A stretch of DNA of 64,000 nt from Clostridia bacterium (GTDB taxonomy: Bacteria > Bacillota > Clostridia > TANB77 > CAG-508). Of the stretch, positions 51,159-60,077 are shown one piece after another. A program made the translations under genes and the position numbers. Location of the stretch: the NCBI GenBank assembly GCA_900759015.1, contig CAAEUE010000019.1, positions 112,925 to 176,924 on the forward strand, written 5' to 3'. How positions within the stretch are numbered: position 1 is the first letter of the stretch; each line of letters opens with the position of its first letter. A model generated the notes under the pieces. The model saw only the letters and a program-made list of their open reading frames with translations, was not told where the DNA came from and ran no database searches.

Positions 51159-51713
51159 TTATAACATCTTAGTTAAATTTATATATACTTGATTTGTTAG
51201 TACACAATCATTTAAAGCTCTATGTTCATCTCTTTTTACTAAATTAAAATAATCTATTAAATTATCTAGTTTGTGATGTCTAAGATTAGGCAATACCTTC
51301 CTTGAAATTCTTAATGTATCTACAAAATCATTTGTTAAATACTCATTCATATTTTTGTACATGCTATCATAAATAAAGTTAATATCAAAATTAACATTAT
51401 GACCTACTATAATGTCCCTATCTAAAAAATCTCTGAATTGTTGTAATACATAAATTAAATCTTTTCCTTCTTTTTGAACCATCTCATTTGTAATTCCAGT
51501 TAATCTTGTAGTAAATGCACCTAATCTATTTTCTGTTTTTATTAATTCAGAAAAAGTAGCTATTTCTTTTTTATCTCTAACTTTTATTGCACTTATTTCT
51601 ACTATTTCTCCAGTAAAAGAATCTAAACTTGTTGTTTCTATATCCAGCACTGTATAATCATTTAAATTTTTTATTAAACTATGTCCTTTATATAATCTGT
51701 TATATTTATCCAT
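51159..51713 (-). CDS. DEDDh 3'-5' exonuclease (DNA polymerase III epsilon-like)
   Basis: 184 residues. Exo I YTVLDIETTSLDSFTGEIVEI, Exo II VGHNVNFDINFI and Exo III DEHRALNDCVLT contain the metal-binding D-E-D-D and the His. Stand-alone exonuclease, likely in repair or RNA/DNA turnover. Middle gene of a three-gene operon. Confidence 0.92.
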   Translation of the reverse strand: MDKYNRLYKGHSLIKNLNDYTVLDIETTSLDSFTGEIVEISAIKVRDKKEIATFSELIKTENRLGAFTTRLTGITNEMVQKEGKDLIYVLQQFRDFLDRDIIVGHNVNFDINFIYDSMYKNMNEYLTNDFVDTLRISRKVLPNLRHHKLDNLIDYFNLVKRDEHRALNDCVLTNQVYINLTKML

Positions 51714-51728
51714 TATTTCTCTCCTATA

Positions 51729-52421
51729 TTATTGTAAAATCCATTTAATTCCCTTAGCCATTCTTAATACTGCATCTTTAAAATGGTTTCCATCATTTTC
51801 TTCGTAAATTGTTTTTATCCCTTGTAATTTATACATATTCTCAAGCATTTTAGTATTTTCTTCTACCGTAGCTAATACTTCATTTCTAACTTTACTTTCT
51901 TTATTACCAAGTGAAAAATATATTTTATCTATATTTTCAGAAATTGTATTTTTATTTGCAAATTCTATAAAGTTAGGATACCAAAAAGATCCAGAAGCAG
52001 ATGCAATTCTCGAAAATAAATTTGTTCTATATGCAGAATATATTGCAAATAGTCCTCCTAAAGAATAACCTGCAATTGCATAGTAGCTTATATTTACATT
52101 TAATTCATTCTCTATATATTTTTTAGTTTCTGGAATAATTTTTTCTATTAAAGTTTTTAAGTAATCATCTGCTTTGCCTAAACAGTCTTTGTCGTTATTA
52201 TTTAACTTCGGAGCAAACCATGGTGTCATATCATTATCCCAGTCCAAATTTGAAATAGCTATTAGTATAAATTCCTTTGTTTGTATCTTGTTGCATCTTT
52301 CGAAAATTTCTTTTCCTTCATTTCCATATGCGTTTAAAATAACAACTGGTATATTTTCTTTATGATTTTCGTTGCTAAAAACATTTACTAATTTATTTTC
52401 TATTTTTAATTCCTTACTCAT
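51729..52421 (-). CDS. Alpha/beta hydrolase, esterase D/Fes-like
   Basis: 230 residues from ATG 52421 (AGGTGATTAAT upstream). AGYSLGGLFAIYSAYRTNLF is the nucleophile elbow with its helix, ASGSFWYPNFIEF and GNKESKVRNE follow, and ENDGNHFKDAV supplies the His. Typical of siderophore/S-formylglutathione-like esterases of the DUF3089/esterase family. Cytoplasmic. Confidence 0.85.
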   Translation of the reverse strand: MSKELKIENKLVNVFSNENHKENIPVVILNAYGNEGKEIFERCNKIQTKEFILIAISNLDWDNDMTPWFAPKLNNNDKDCLGKADDYLKTLIEKIIPETKKYIENELNVNISYYAIAGYSLGGLFAIYSAYRTNLFSRIASASGSFWYPNFIEFANKNTISENIDKIYFSLGNKESKVRNEVLATVEENTKMLENMYKLQGIKTIYEENDGNHFKDAVLRMAKGIKWILQ

Positions 52422-52620
52422 ATTAATCACCTAGAAAATTATCTCTATATATAAAGATAACATAAAATAATTATTTATTCTATAAATATAAAAAATTTCT
52501 ATATAATTCTTCTTTGTTAACTAGGCTAAAAAAATTTTTTTATTTGCAATTATTTTTAATTTATAGTTATCTAATTATATGAATGACATATTTAGAAAGG
52601 AGGTTTATAAGTTATAAATA

Positions 52621-53148
52621 ATGAAAAATATATTTTCTAGGAACAAAAAAATAATGGATGAAGAGTTTGAAAAATTAATAAAAACTTCACAAGATGATTT
52701 ATACAGAATTGCTAGAGCAAAATTAAACAATGAAGAAGATATTATGGATGTAATTCAAAATACGATATTTTCAGCATATAAAAATTTTAATAAATTAAGA
52801 GAAAAAAAATATTTCAAAACATGGATAATTAGAATATTAATTAATCAATGTAATCAATTTTATAATAAAAGGAAAAAAATTATCAATATTTCAGAATTTA
52901 CAGAAAATATTTATGAAAAATCTTTTACTAATAATATAAACGCATCTATTGATTTCAATTTATTATTAAATAATTTAAATGAAAATGAACGAATTGTTAT
53001 GAGTTTATATTATAGTAAAAACTATTCATGTGATGATATTGCAAACATTTTAAATATGAATATAAATACTGTACGAAGTCATTTAAAAAGAGGTAAAGAT
53101 AAAATAAAAAAAATTTATGAAAAAGGAGGAATTTATAATGGAGAATGA
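52621..53148 (+). CDS. RNA polymerase sigma factor, ECF type
   Basis: 175 residues. Region 2: FEKLIKTSQDDLYRIARAKLNNEEDIMDVIQNTIFSAYKN; region 4: LNENERIVMSLYYSKNYSCDDIANILNMNINTVRSHLKRGKDKI. AGAAAGGAGG precedes the ATG. It overlaps the DUF4179 gene by 11 bases, the usual ECF sigma / membrane regulator arrangement. Confidence 0.95.
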   Translation: MKNIFSRNKKIMDEEFEKLIKTSQDDLYRIARAKLNNEEDIMDVIQNTIFSAYKNFNKLREKKYFKTWIIRILINQCNQFYNKRKKIINISEFTENIYEKSFTNNINASIDFNLLLNNLNENERIVMSLYYSKNYSCDDIANILNMNINTVRSHLKRGKDKIKKIYEKGGIYNGE

Positions 53149-54382
53149 GAAATATGATGATTTTGATAAACTTTTATATAACGAATTTTGTAATAATTTC
53201 AAAATAACTCCTTCAGTTGAAAAATGTATTGATGATACATTGTATAGCATAAAAAATAGGCAAAAATCAAAATATAAAATAAAAGATTTATTGAAAAAAG
53301 TTGCAATGATTTTCATTGGTGCTATTACTTTGTTTGGAGGATATTGTTTTGCAAAAGCTATTATACAATACTATTTTTATCCAGAAAATAACGGAATAGA
53401 AGCAGCTGCAAGTAATGGATATATTTACACTGTTAATTCAGATTATGTAATATCAAATAACAATAAATTAAAAGTAGACAATATTTTAATGGATGATTAT
53501 ACTTTAAATTTATCATTTAGCTTAGAATTAGACAATGTTGATTACACTAAAATAGAAGATTTAATATTTTCTAATATTTTAATAACAGATGATTATAACA
53601 ATATATTATATGCTAATAATGAACAATCTTTTAATAATTATTGTGACAAAAATAATTTAAATTATAGTTTTATGGATTTCACAGATAATTATATAAATAG
53701 TGGTGTTAATTGGTATATTCAAAGCATAGATAATAATATTATTAAAGTTATATATAACTTTACACCTTCGGGATTAAGTAAATATCCTAATAGTAAAAGC
53801 TTGAACATAAACTTAAAAAACTTCAAAATTGCAGAGAATTCAGAAGAAATAAGTAGCAATTGGTTCTTTACAATAGATTTACCAGATTATTTTTACAATA
53901 GAACTAGTATTTCATATAAATTAGCAGAAAGTAATAATCCTAATTTTAAAATCAAAGAATTCAATGTATACAAAAGTTGTTCAAAGTTGATAATGGAAAT
54001 GCCAAAGCCAGAAAAAGTTGTTTCAGATGAAGAATTTACAAACTTAACAAAACAGTTTTTAGAAGAAAATAATGAAAAAAATAAAAAAATACAAGAAGAT
54101 CCAAACGCGGATATTCCTCAATCCGAAACCGAAAAAAAGTTATTAGAAATTGTTGATGCCCAAGGTGAAATTTATAGAAATATATATATTGAAAATTCTG
54201 ATGGAAAAAGATTCTATCCTTCGAATACTTCTTTCGAAAATAGTGGCTCATATGATTTAACTGATGAAACAATCTTCTATTGGAATACTTTTAATTTAAC
54301 TAGTAATGATTTAACAGATTTCTTAACATTACATATAAGCTATAATAATAATGATATCATTATAAAATTGCAAAGAAATTAA
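53138..54382 (+). CDS. DUF4179-type membrane protein, probable anti-sigma partner
   Basis: 414 residues from ATG 53138 (AAAGGAGGAATTTATA). About 60 cytoplasmic residues with YDDFDKLLYNEFCNNFKITPSVEKCI, one transmembrane helix (VAMIFIGAITLFGGYCFAKA), then a large extracytoplasmic beta-rich domain (DNILMDDYTLNLSFSLELDN). In clostridia DUF4179 proteins pair with ECF sigma factors and are thought to hold them. The signal is unknown. Confidence 0.85.
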   Translation: MENEKYDDFDKLLYNEFCNNFKITPSVEKCIDDTLYSIKNRQKSKYKIKDLLKKVAMIFIGAITLFGGYCFAKAIIQYYFYPENNGIEAAASNGYIYTVNSDYVISNNNKLKVDNILMDDYTLNLSFSLELDNVDYTKIEDLIFSNILITDDYNNILYANNEQSFNNYCDKNNLNYSFMDFTDNYINSGVNWYIQSIDNNIIKVIYNFTPSGLSKYPNSKSLNINLKNFKIAENSEEISSNWFFTIDLPDYFYNRTSISYKLAESNNPNFKIKEFNVYKSCSKLIMEMPKPEKVVSDEEFTNLTKQFLEENNEKNKKIQEDPNADIPQSETEKKLLEIVDAQGEIYRNIYIENSDGKRFYPSNTSFENSGSYDLTDETIFYWNTFNLTSNDLTDFLTLHISYNNNDIIIKLQRN

Positions 54383-54440
54383 TTAGTAAAATTTCTATCA
54401 AAATATATACACTTGATTTTTAATTGTAATACTAACACAA

Positions 54441-54479
54441 AAATGAACTCTAAATATTAAAATTAGAGTTCATTTTTAT
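54441..54479. terminator. Bidirectional terminator
   Basis: AAATGAACTCTAA..TTAGAGTTCATTT with AT-rich tails between convergent genes. Confidence 0.85.
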
Positions 54480-54495
54480 AATACGCTATAAAAAA

Positions 54496-55248
54496 TTACT
54501 TATCATATATCTCAATATCACTAATTACAGGATATTTATTGTTAATTGTATCTTTATCTAAGCCTATCCAAAACATAAAACCTATTACTTCTTCTTTTAA
54601 ATTATAAACATTTACTTTACCCGAAGAAGTTGGAATATTTAAATTTGGATATGCTATAGCTTTTAATTCAAAAGTGCTTAAATTATCTTTTCCATTAAAA
54701 TATCCTGTTGTGGAATCCTCCATTATCAAAGTAATAATTACATAATTCCCCATATTTTGAATATTCATTATTTCTTTTGGATTACAAATCAAGTTTCCAT
54801 CTTCATAACAATATGCCAAATTTTTAATGCACTCTTTTTTCCATTCATCTCCAGTTATATTTCTTATTATCTTACCTGAATTATAATAATCTCCTATTTT
54901 AACTTCCGATATAGACATATTTTCATTAGTTCTATAATTTGTTAGTTTAGTTTCATTATCTACATTTATTATATATGGGTAATCAATCTCTTCGTTTTGT
55001 ATTGTTATAACATTATTTTCAATATTAGTAATGATACCATTGTCTACTACTTTATTATTAATTGTATTTGTCATATAGTTTTCAACTTCTGACAAATCTT
55101 CTTTTTCTATATCTTGTTTTTCAGTTATATTGTTTATTACCCCATTTTCATTATTATGTTCTCTATCCCCAATATTAAATACAATTATTCCGCATATTAA
55201 TACTAAAATTATACCTACAACAACTATTATTTTGTTATTTTCTCTCAT
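54496..55248 (-). CDS. Hypothetical membrane-anchored protein
   Basis: 250 residues: N-terminal helix (KIIVVVGIILVLICGIIVFN) with inside-positive charge, Asn/Glu linker, then a beta-rich outer domain containing NGIITNIENNVITIQNEEIDYPYIINVD and VKIGDYYNSGKIIRN, which looks like an OB-type DUF5666-like domain. ATG at 55248 after AGGAGTGATTTT. Function unknown. Confidence 0.65.
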   Translation of the reverse strand: MRENNKIIVVVGIILVLICGIIVFNIGDREHNNENGVINNITEKQDIEKEDLSEVENYMTNTINNKVVDNGIITNIENNVITIQNEEIDYPYIINVDNETKLTNYRTNENMSISEVKIGDYYNSGKIIRNITGDEWKKECIKNLAYCYEDGNLICNPKEIMNIQNMGNYVIITLIMEDSTTGYFNGKDNLSTFELKAIAYPNLNIPTSSGKVNVYNLKEEVIGFMFWIGLDKDTINNKYPVISDIEIYDK

Positions 55249-55295
55249 AAAATCACTCCTAATATTTTAATGTTAATCATAATTTAATTTTTTCT

Positions 55296-55673
55296 CTATT
55301 CCTTATTTTTTATTTTACTATATTTAATTATTAAAGTTATTCCATAAACCAATATACTTTCTAAAGTTAATATTAAAACAGTAAGAAATACTCTTGAAAT
55401 ATCAGCAGTTCTAAATATAAACATGAGTCCTATATTATAAAATAATAAAGTCAATAAAAAATTAATAAAAATTTTTATTATTACTTCTTTTAGGTTTCTA
55501 ATATTATTGATATTTTCTAACCTTGCAACAATAACACTTACTATTGCAATCCCTCCATAAATCCAAAGTAAAACTAATGGTATAATCACTATACTAATTA
55601 CACAGAAAATAATAAAAAGCATAATTATCATTATAAGATTAATTATTGGAACCATTGAAAAATATTTCTTCAT
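55296..55673 (-). CDS. Hypothetical small membrane protein
   Basis: 125 residues with four predicted transmembrane helices (ILIMIIMLFIIFCVIS-like first helix, then residues 30-48, 65-90, 95-115). No family recognised. AGGATATAA precedes the ATG. Followed by the gene at 54496 after a 47-base gap, probably one transcript. Confidence 0.6.
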   Translation of the reverse strand: MKKYFSMVPIINLIMIIMLFIIFCVISIVIIPLVLLWIYGGIAIVSVIVARLENINNIRNLKEVIIKIFINFLLTLLFYNIGLMFIFRTADISRVFLTVLILTLESILVYGITLIIKYSKIKNKE

Positions 55674-55904
55674 TTATATCCTCCATAATTCAAAATATTT
55701 TTATAACTTGCACTTCATTTGTTATTTTACTTATTTCTTCTTTATTATTAATTGAGTGATTATACTCTTTATCCGCCTAGTTTTCTAATTTTCATTTTTT
55801 TATATGTTTAGTCCTACAAATTAATTACTAGCTATTGCTGTAATTATATCATCACCATATAATTTATACAATAAACTGATGTAACATCTATATTATCCAT
55901 ATAG

Positions 55905-56037
55905 CATAGACGTTCTACTATAAATAATGCCATCAAAAGAATATTAATTAATGTATTCAATATTACTGATATTTATAGTCACTCTTTAAGACACACTTTT
56001 GGTACTAGATGTATTGAAAGTTTTAGGTTCCTGTGGT
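55905..56037 (+). pseudogene. Tyrosine recombinase (integrase) remnant
   Basis: The plus frame from 55908 reads RRSTINNAIKRILINVFNIT and then IYSHSLRHTFGTRCIES, the H-x-L-R-H-T-F box of phage-type integrases, before running to a stop near 56037. Upstream in-frame stops and the missing N-terminal and Tyr regions show it is a scrap. It lies about 85 bases from two tRNA genes, common integration targets. The remaining bases from 55674 to 55905 show nothing else. Confidence 0.7.
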
Positions 56038-56070
56038 AGTTTGAATATTGTTAGGGCATAATTATTTGTA

Positions 56071-56106
56071 AAAAATAGCCTGTATCTGTTGATACAAGCT
56101 ATTTAC
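56071..56106 (-). terminator. Terminator of the tRNA-His/tRNA-Gln transcript
   Basis: AAATAGCTTGTATC..GATACAGGCTATTT then TTTTAC on the minus strand. Confidence 0.85.
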
Positions 56107-56120
56107 ATCGATTATTTCAT

Positions 56121-56195
56121 TGGCTGGGCTGGCAAGATTCGAACTTGCGCATGCCAGAGTCAAAGTCTGGTGCCTTACCGCTTGGCTACAGCCCA
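56121..56195 (-). tRNA. tRNA-Gln (anticodon TTG)
   Basis: Complete cloverleaf on the minus strand, 75 bases with encoded CCA. Acceptor TGGGCTG/CAGCCCA, anticodon loop CTTTGAC in the stem CAGA/TCTG, T-arm CAAGTTCGAATCTTG. Confidence 0.95.
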
Positions 56196-56256
56196 ATATA
56201 ATTTAATTGTCCATTTTTGTTAGGCGATTTTCTCAGTATTACCCCAATATAAAATC

Positions 56257-56334
56257 TGGGGTGAGTACTGGGATTCGAACCCAGGGTCTCCAGTGCCACA
56301 AACTGGCGCGTTAACCAACTACGCTATACTCACC
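56257..56334 (-). tRNA. tRNA-His (anticodon GTG)
   Basis: Minus strand with encoded CCA and the extra 5' G (G-1) opposite C73, the His identity mark. Anticodon stem CCAGT/ACTGG with loop TTGTGGC, T-arm CTGGGTTCGAATCCCAG. Cotranscribed with tRNA-Gln. Confidence 0.95.
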
Positions 56335-56431
56335 ATCTCTTGCGGACATTTATTATTTTAAACTATTTTATATCCTTTTGTCAACTATTTTATTAATATT
56401 TTATAATAATTTTTATTTTTTATAAAAAATG

Positions 56432-56460
56432 TTGATTTATAAGTCTTTTGGTTATATTAT
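56432..56460 (+). promoter_or_regulatory. Sigma-A promoter of the 56496 gene
   Basis: TTGATT (56432-56437), 17-base spacer, TATTAT (56455-56460). Confidence 0.7.
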
Positions 56461-56495
56461 ATACTTTACAAAAATACACAGGAGGTATATGTATT

Positions 56496-57488
56496 ATGAT
56501 TAAAGGTTTCATGTCATTGAAGTTCCATGATGGAGACGCTGACAAAAAGAAAATCGACGACATCACTGTGGCACTAAAAAAAGCAGGAATTGAAAACTAT
56601 GTTATGGCTCGTGATTGCGAGAAATATGGTGAATCACCAATTCCTGAAGGCTTAAATTTAATGCCCGACTTTGCTTTTCCAAAAATGGCTGAGTCAGATA
56701 TGCTTATCGTTGAATTCACAGAAAAAGGTGTAGGTCTTGGAATGGGAGCCGGCTTTGCATATTCAAAGGATATTCCTATATATGTAATCGCCAAAACTGG
56801 AAGTGATATTTCTTCTACAATGCAGAGTGTTGCAAGAGAAATTATCTTTTATGATACGCCTGAAGATCTTATTCCAAGGTTTAAGGAAATCGTAAAGAAC
56901 TTCCATATTCCACCAATCATTTTAGCATCAAAATCTTCATATAGAAAAAAGATGTTAAAAGATTCTTTAGGAAGCATACCATTTACTGTAATTTCAAGCA
57001 ATGCAGATGAAATTTCCGACCCTTCAGCAAGCTTCGAAAAGCAGCTTAAGGACATTGCATTGCAAAAAGCTAATGCTGTGCTTGACCTTACAAGGTACAG
57101 AGGTAAACGTATAATCATTGCTGCTGACCAGAACATTGTGTTTAATAACACTTTACATGGCAAACCAAAAAGCACAAAGGAAGCATATGAACTTCTTAGT
57201 AATATGCGAGGCAGTGAAGAGATTTATTCTCACGTTGCAAATGTCATTTTTCTTGCTGACGGTAACAAAATATTAAAACAGTCAGTAAAATATGATATAA
57301 CACGCATGAAGATGGATAAAATTTCAGAAGATGAACTTATTTCTTTTATAGAAAAAGGTACTTCATTAAAATGTTGTGGTGGCTTTAATATTTCTGATAC
57401 CACATTCGTTCATCTTGAAGAAGGTTTGATGTCTACCGCTATGGGTATGACAACAGAATTTATTAAAGATTTTATCGCTGAAATTTAA
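56496..57488 (+). CDS. Fusion of a nucleoside deoxyribosyltransferase-like domain with a Maf-like domain
   Basis: 330 residues from ATG 56496 (ACAGGAGGTATATGTATT upstream). Residues 1-145 look like a nucleoside 2-deoxyribosyltransferase/TIR-like Rossmann domain: KGFMSLKFHDGDADKKKIDD, FPKMAESDMLIVEFTEKGVG with a Glu in the catalytic region, and LGMGAGFAYSKDIPIYVIA. Residues 148-330 are Maf-like: IILASKSSYRKKMLKDSLG, ISSNADE, KRIIIAADQNIV (the usual GADT/V is ADQ), HGKPKSTKEAYELL. A nucleotide-pool sanitising role is suggested, with the altered Maf site noted. Own promoter and terminator; less AT-rich. Confidence 0.75.
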   Translation: MIKGFMSLKFHDGDADKKKIDDITVALKKAGIENYVMARDCEKYGESPIPEGLNLMPDFAFPKMAESDMLIVEFTEKGVGLGMGAGFAYSKDIPIYVIAKTGSDISSTMQSVAREIIFYDTPEDLIPRFKEIVKNFHIPPIILASKSSYRKKMLKDSLGSIPFTVISSNADEISDPSASFEKQLKDIALQKANAVLDLTRYRGKRIIIAADQNIVFNNTLHGKPKSTKEAYELLSNMRGSEEIYSHVANVIFLADGNKILKQSVKYDITRMKMDKISEDELISFIEKGTSLKCCGGFNISDTTFVHLEEGLMSTAMGMTTEFIKDFIAEI

Positions 57489-57552
57489 TTCCATATGTCT
57501 ATTTTAAACTGTGAGTAAAGTTTCATAGTAAGTTGGATAAATCAAAGCAAAA

Positions 57553-57592
57553 TGCGATTACAATTTTCGAATTGTAATCGCGTTTTTTAACT
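57553..57592 (+). terminator. Terminator of the 56496 gene
   Basis: GCGATTACAAT..ATTGTAATCGC then GTTTTTT. Confidence 0.92.
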
Positions 57593-57621
57593 AGTTATAT
57601 TTCAAGAAACATTTACATAAT

Positions 57622-57650
57622 TTGCTTTTTTATGTAATCTATGTTATAAT
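57622..57650 (+). promoter_or_regulatory. Sigma-A promoter of the 57695 gene
   Basis: TTGCTT (57622-57627), 17-base spacer, TATAAT (57645-57650). Confidence 0.7.
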
Positions 57651-57694
57651 ACTTATATGCAGTAAAAAATTTTTTTTATTAAGAAAGGAGAAGC

Positions 57695-58153
57695 ATGAAT
57701 ATGCGGAAAAAAATCTTTGTAATTGCTATGGTATTGACATTAACTGTTGCTGGAGGCGTTGTCGTTGCAGCTGGAGCTGGTTCTGGATCCTCTGAAAATA
57801 TTTCAACCACTTCAGCATCCGGCACATCAGTCGACGAATACGAAATGTATCTTGTCGAGAACAACCCTGATCTCTGCGTTTATTCAATGAGACCCAACAA
57901 GACTCTTCTCTTGATTGGTGCCTCAGACATGGCACATTATACAACGTATGCCAATGTTAATGCAGAGGAAATCACAGGAACTCCGGTAGCCCTAGCGGAT
58001 GATCTTTCAGCTGTTGTAATTGAAAACGATGAAGGCAAATTCGTTATCAGCACAGCCGAAGGTGAAGAAGCATATCCGGAAGGTGGGCCAACAATTACAC
58101 CATTTGAGGAGTCGTCTAACGACTCCATTGAATGGAACGATTTATACTTCTAA
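57695..58153 (+). CDS. Secreted hypothetical protein
   Basis: 152 residues. MNMRKKIFVIAMVLTLTVAG is a classic signal peptide with probable cleavage after VVVAAGA; a Ser/Thr/Gly stretch follows. The mature part (DEYEMYLVENNPDLCVYSMR, VIENDEGKFVISTAEG) has no family I know. AAGAAAGGAGAAGC precedes the start. Much richer in GC codons than the rest of the window, with its own promoter and strong terminator: likely acquired. Confidence 0.65.
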   Translation: MNMRKKIFVIAMVLTLTVAGGVVVAAGAGSGSSENISTTSASGTSVDEYEMYLVENNPDLCVYSMRPNKTLLLIGASDMAHYTTYANVNAEEITGTPVALADDLSAVVIENDEGKFVISTAEGEEAYPEGGPTITPFEESSNDSIEWNDLYF

Positions 58154-58158
58154 ATGCT

Positions 58159-58207
58159 AAGCAGTGGAGCAGATGTATGTGCTAAACATCATCTGCTCCA
58201 CTGCACT
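58159..58207 (+). terminator. Long-stem terminator of the 57695 gene
   Basis: GCAGTGGAGCAGATG..CATCTGCTCCACTGC then ACTTTTTCTTTTT. Confidence 0.93.
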
Positions 58208-58245
58208 TTTTCTTTTTAATACTTATTTAAAACAAAATAAATAAT

Positions 58246-58878
58246 TTATTTACAGTTAAAATTTAAATTTGTAAAAATGATATATTTCTTCTCTAATTTA
58301 TATATCACAAAAGCCACAATTACTCCTAATGTAGCAGTTATAAGTTGCGTTGTTCCCATTGCAGTACTTAATGTTGTAACTAATTTTTCTGGAAAAATTC
58401 CAAATAAATTAATCAAATTAAATAATCCAAATATTATAGCTACTTTTACTATTATTCCAACAACTCCAGCTAAAAAATAATGTTTATTTTTTCCTAACAT
58501 TAAAAATTTATATGAATAAATTAATGCAAAATTCCCAATCCATATTGCAGGTATCATATATACCATATATACAGAAGCTGTTCCAAAAACATATCCACTT
58601 AAAATTGTAGATATACTTGGCATTGTGACTACTCCTAATATTTTCGCCCAACCTTTTAAATTTATTGCTGCAGTAACAAGCGCTGCATTTACAATAGTTC
58701 CTATTATCAATTGTGAATTAGTAGAAATAACACTCGTACTGCCAAAGATTTTACTTAAAATCCCGCCTAGAAAAGTTGGTACTAGTAAAGCAATTAAGAA
58801 TATTAATATTGTTTGCATAATATCAATACCTTTAGAAAAATCCTTTACTCTTCTTTTCATTATTCCTTCATTTTCCAT
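58246..58878 (-). CDS. Membrane protein linked to TM1266 (hydrogenase-system transporter-like)
   Basis: 210 residues with about six transmembrane helices (ILIFLIALLVPTFLGGIL, LIIGTIVNAALVTAAINL, VYMVYMIPAIWIGNFALIY, YFLAGVVGIIVKVAIIFGL). Similar proteins beside TM1266 genes are often labelled 'iron hydrogenase', but this one has no cysteine motifs and looks like an ECF-type substrate-binding membrane component. Substrate unknown. Confidence 0.65.
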   Translation of the reverse strand: MENEGIMKRRVKDFSKGIDIMQTILIFLIALLVPTFLGGILSKIFGSTSVISTNSQLIIGTIVNAALVTAAINLKGWAKILGVVTMPSISTILSGYVFGTASVYMVYMIPAIWIGNFALIYSYKFLMLGKNKHYFLAGVVGIIVKVAIIFGLFNLINLFGIFPEKLVTTLSTAMGTTQLITATLGVIVAFVIYKLEKKYIIFTNLNFNCK

Positions 58879-58923
58879 TTTAAACCCTCTCTTTCTTTTT
58901 AGACAGAGCTTTAAAATATATCT

Positions 58924-59169
58924 TTATTTATTTGAATAGATAACTTTACTTGTTATACCAGAAAGTTTTCCTATTTTTCCAGATAAAGTATTTATCTCAT
59001 CTTGTGGAGCATCAATAACAATAGTAATAATGTTGATTGACTTTTTACTATATGGCATACCCATTCTTCCTATTATTCTATTAGAATATTCATGTAAAAT
59101 AGAATTTAATTTTTCCACTTCATCTTTTTTCTCTAATATAATTCCTATTATTGCTACTCTTGTATCCAT
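58924..59169 (-). CDS. TM1266-type iron-only hydrogenase system regulator
   Basis: 81 residues, ferredoxin-like ACT/NikR C-terminal-like fold. MDTRVAIIGIILEKKDEVEKLN, YSNRIIGRMGMPYSKKSINII and IDAPQDEINTLSGKIGKLSG are the family blocks. Thought to regulate or assist [FeFe]-hydrogenase systems in anaerobes; no hydrogenase gene is in this window. In one operon with the membrane protein that follows. Confidence 0.88.
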   Translation of the reverse strand: MDTRVAIIGIILEKKDEVEKLNSILHEYSNRIIGRMGMPYSKKSINIITIVIDAPQDEINTLSGKIGKLSGITSKVIYSNK

Positions 59170-59336
59170 AAATCCTCCTATATTTGCTTCTACCTTAATT
59201 GACTAATCCAATTAATTAAATTATAAAACTGTCTTATTAGCTATATTTCGGTATTAGAAGAAATTATAATACTTTGCTATAAAGATATTCTTACTAGCTC
59301 AGTTTATATGATTATAATATAACTTTTATAAAAAAT

Positions 59337-59822
59337 CTACATACATAAAATATTATCTCTAATACTTTCTATTAAAAATTTACAACTTTCAGTTACCAAC
59401 TCAGAATTTAAAGCATCATCAAGCTTGCAAAACTTATACCCCATACATTTATCTGGCTCCATTATTTTAATTTTACCTTCAATATATTTTACAATATAGA
59501 TTACAAATAACCAATTAACATTATTTTTACAGCAATGATAAATTCCCTTAGAATCACTAACTTCTAATTTTAAATCACTTCCAGCCTCTTCTTTTATTTC
59601 TCGAATAATTGCATCTTTAAAACTAGAATCTTCAGGGTCAACTTTCCCTCCTATATATTCATAAAGTCCATTTTCATCCCTAGATTTAATACCTCTTTGT
59701 TGTAATAATATTTCTCCATTACTAGTTTCTATATGAGCAATTACTCCTATTTTTTTATTAGAAAATTTAAATTTATTTAAATCTTCCATTGTTGCTTCAT
59801 GATTTAATAACCAAAATTTCAT
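59337..59822 (-). CDS. Nudix hydrolase
   Basis: 161 residues from ATG 59822 (GGAAGTGAGAA upstream). Nudix box: GGKVDPEDSSFKDAIIREIKEE. N-terminal MKFWLLNHEATMEDLNKFKF; middle GVIAHIETSNGEILLQQRG. MutT/ADP-ribose-type; substrate unresolved. Followed by no operon partner. Confidence 0.9.
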   Translation of the reverse strand: MKFWLLNHEATMEDLNKFKFSNKKIGVIAHIETSNGEILLQQRGIKSRDENGLYEYIGGKVDPEDSSFKDAIIREIKEEAGSDLKLEVSDSKGIYHCCKNNVNWLFVIYIVKYIEGKIKIMEPDKCMGYKFCKLDDALNSELVTESCKFLIESIRDNILCM

Positions 59823-59860
59823 TTTCTCACTTCCAATAAAATTATAATAAAAAAATAAAG

Positions 59861-59891
59861 AACTCAATTTCTGAATAGGAATTGAGTTCTC
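59861..59891 (-). terminator. Terminator of tRNA-Leu
   Basis: AGAACTCAATT..AATTGAGTTCT then TTATTTTTTTATT on the minus strand. Confidence 0.9.
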
Positions 59892-59908
59892 ATTTACTAA
59901 ACAATTAG

Positions 59909-59992
59909 TGGTGCGGGCGAGAGGACTTGAACCTCCACGCCATTGGCACTGGTTCCTAAGACCAGCGCGTCTGCCAATTCCGCCACGCCCGC
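59909..59992 (-). tRNA. tRNA-Leu (anticodon TAG)
   Basis: Class II tRNA on the minus strand, 84 bases with encoded CCA. Acceptor GCGGGCG/CGCCCGC, discriminator A, anticodon stem CTGGT/ACCAG with loop CTTAGGA, long variable arm TGCCAATGGCG. Confidence 0.96.
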
Positions 59993-60077
59993 ATAAGCTT
60001 TAACATTACTTATAATAGCACATTAAAACTTTCTTTGTCAAGTATTTTTTAATTATTTTATACAAAAATAATTTACT

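Noticed and set aside
58246..58878. Annotation as an iron hydrogenase
   Set aside because: The protein is all membrane helices without the cysteine H-cluster motifs. The label is inherited from the neighbouring TM1266 context.
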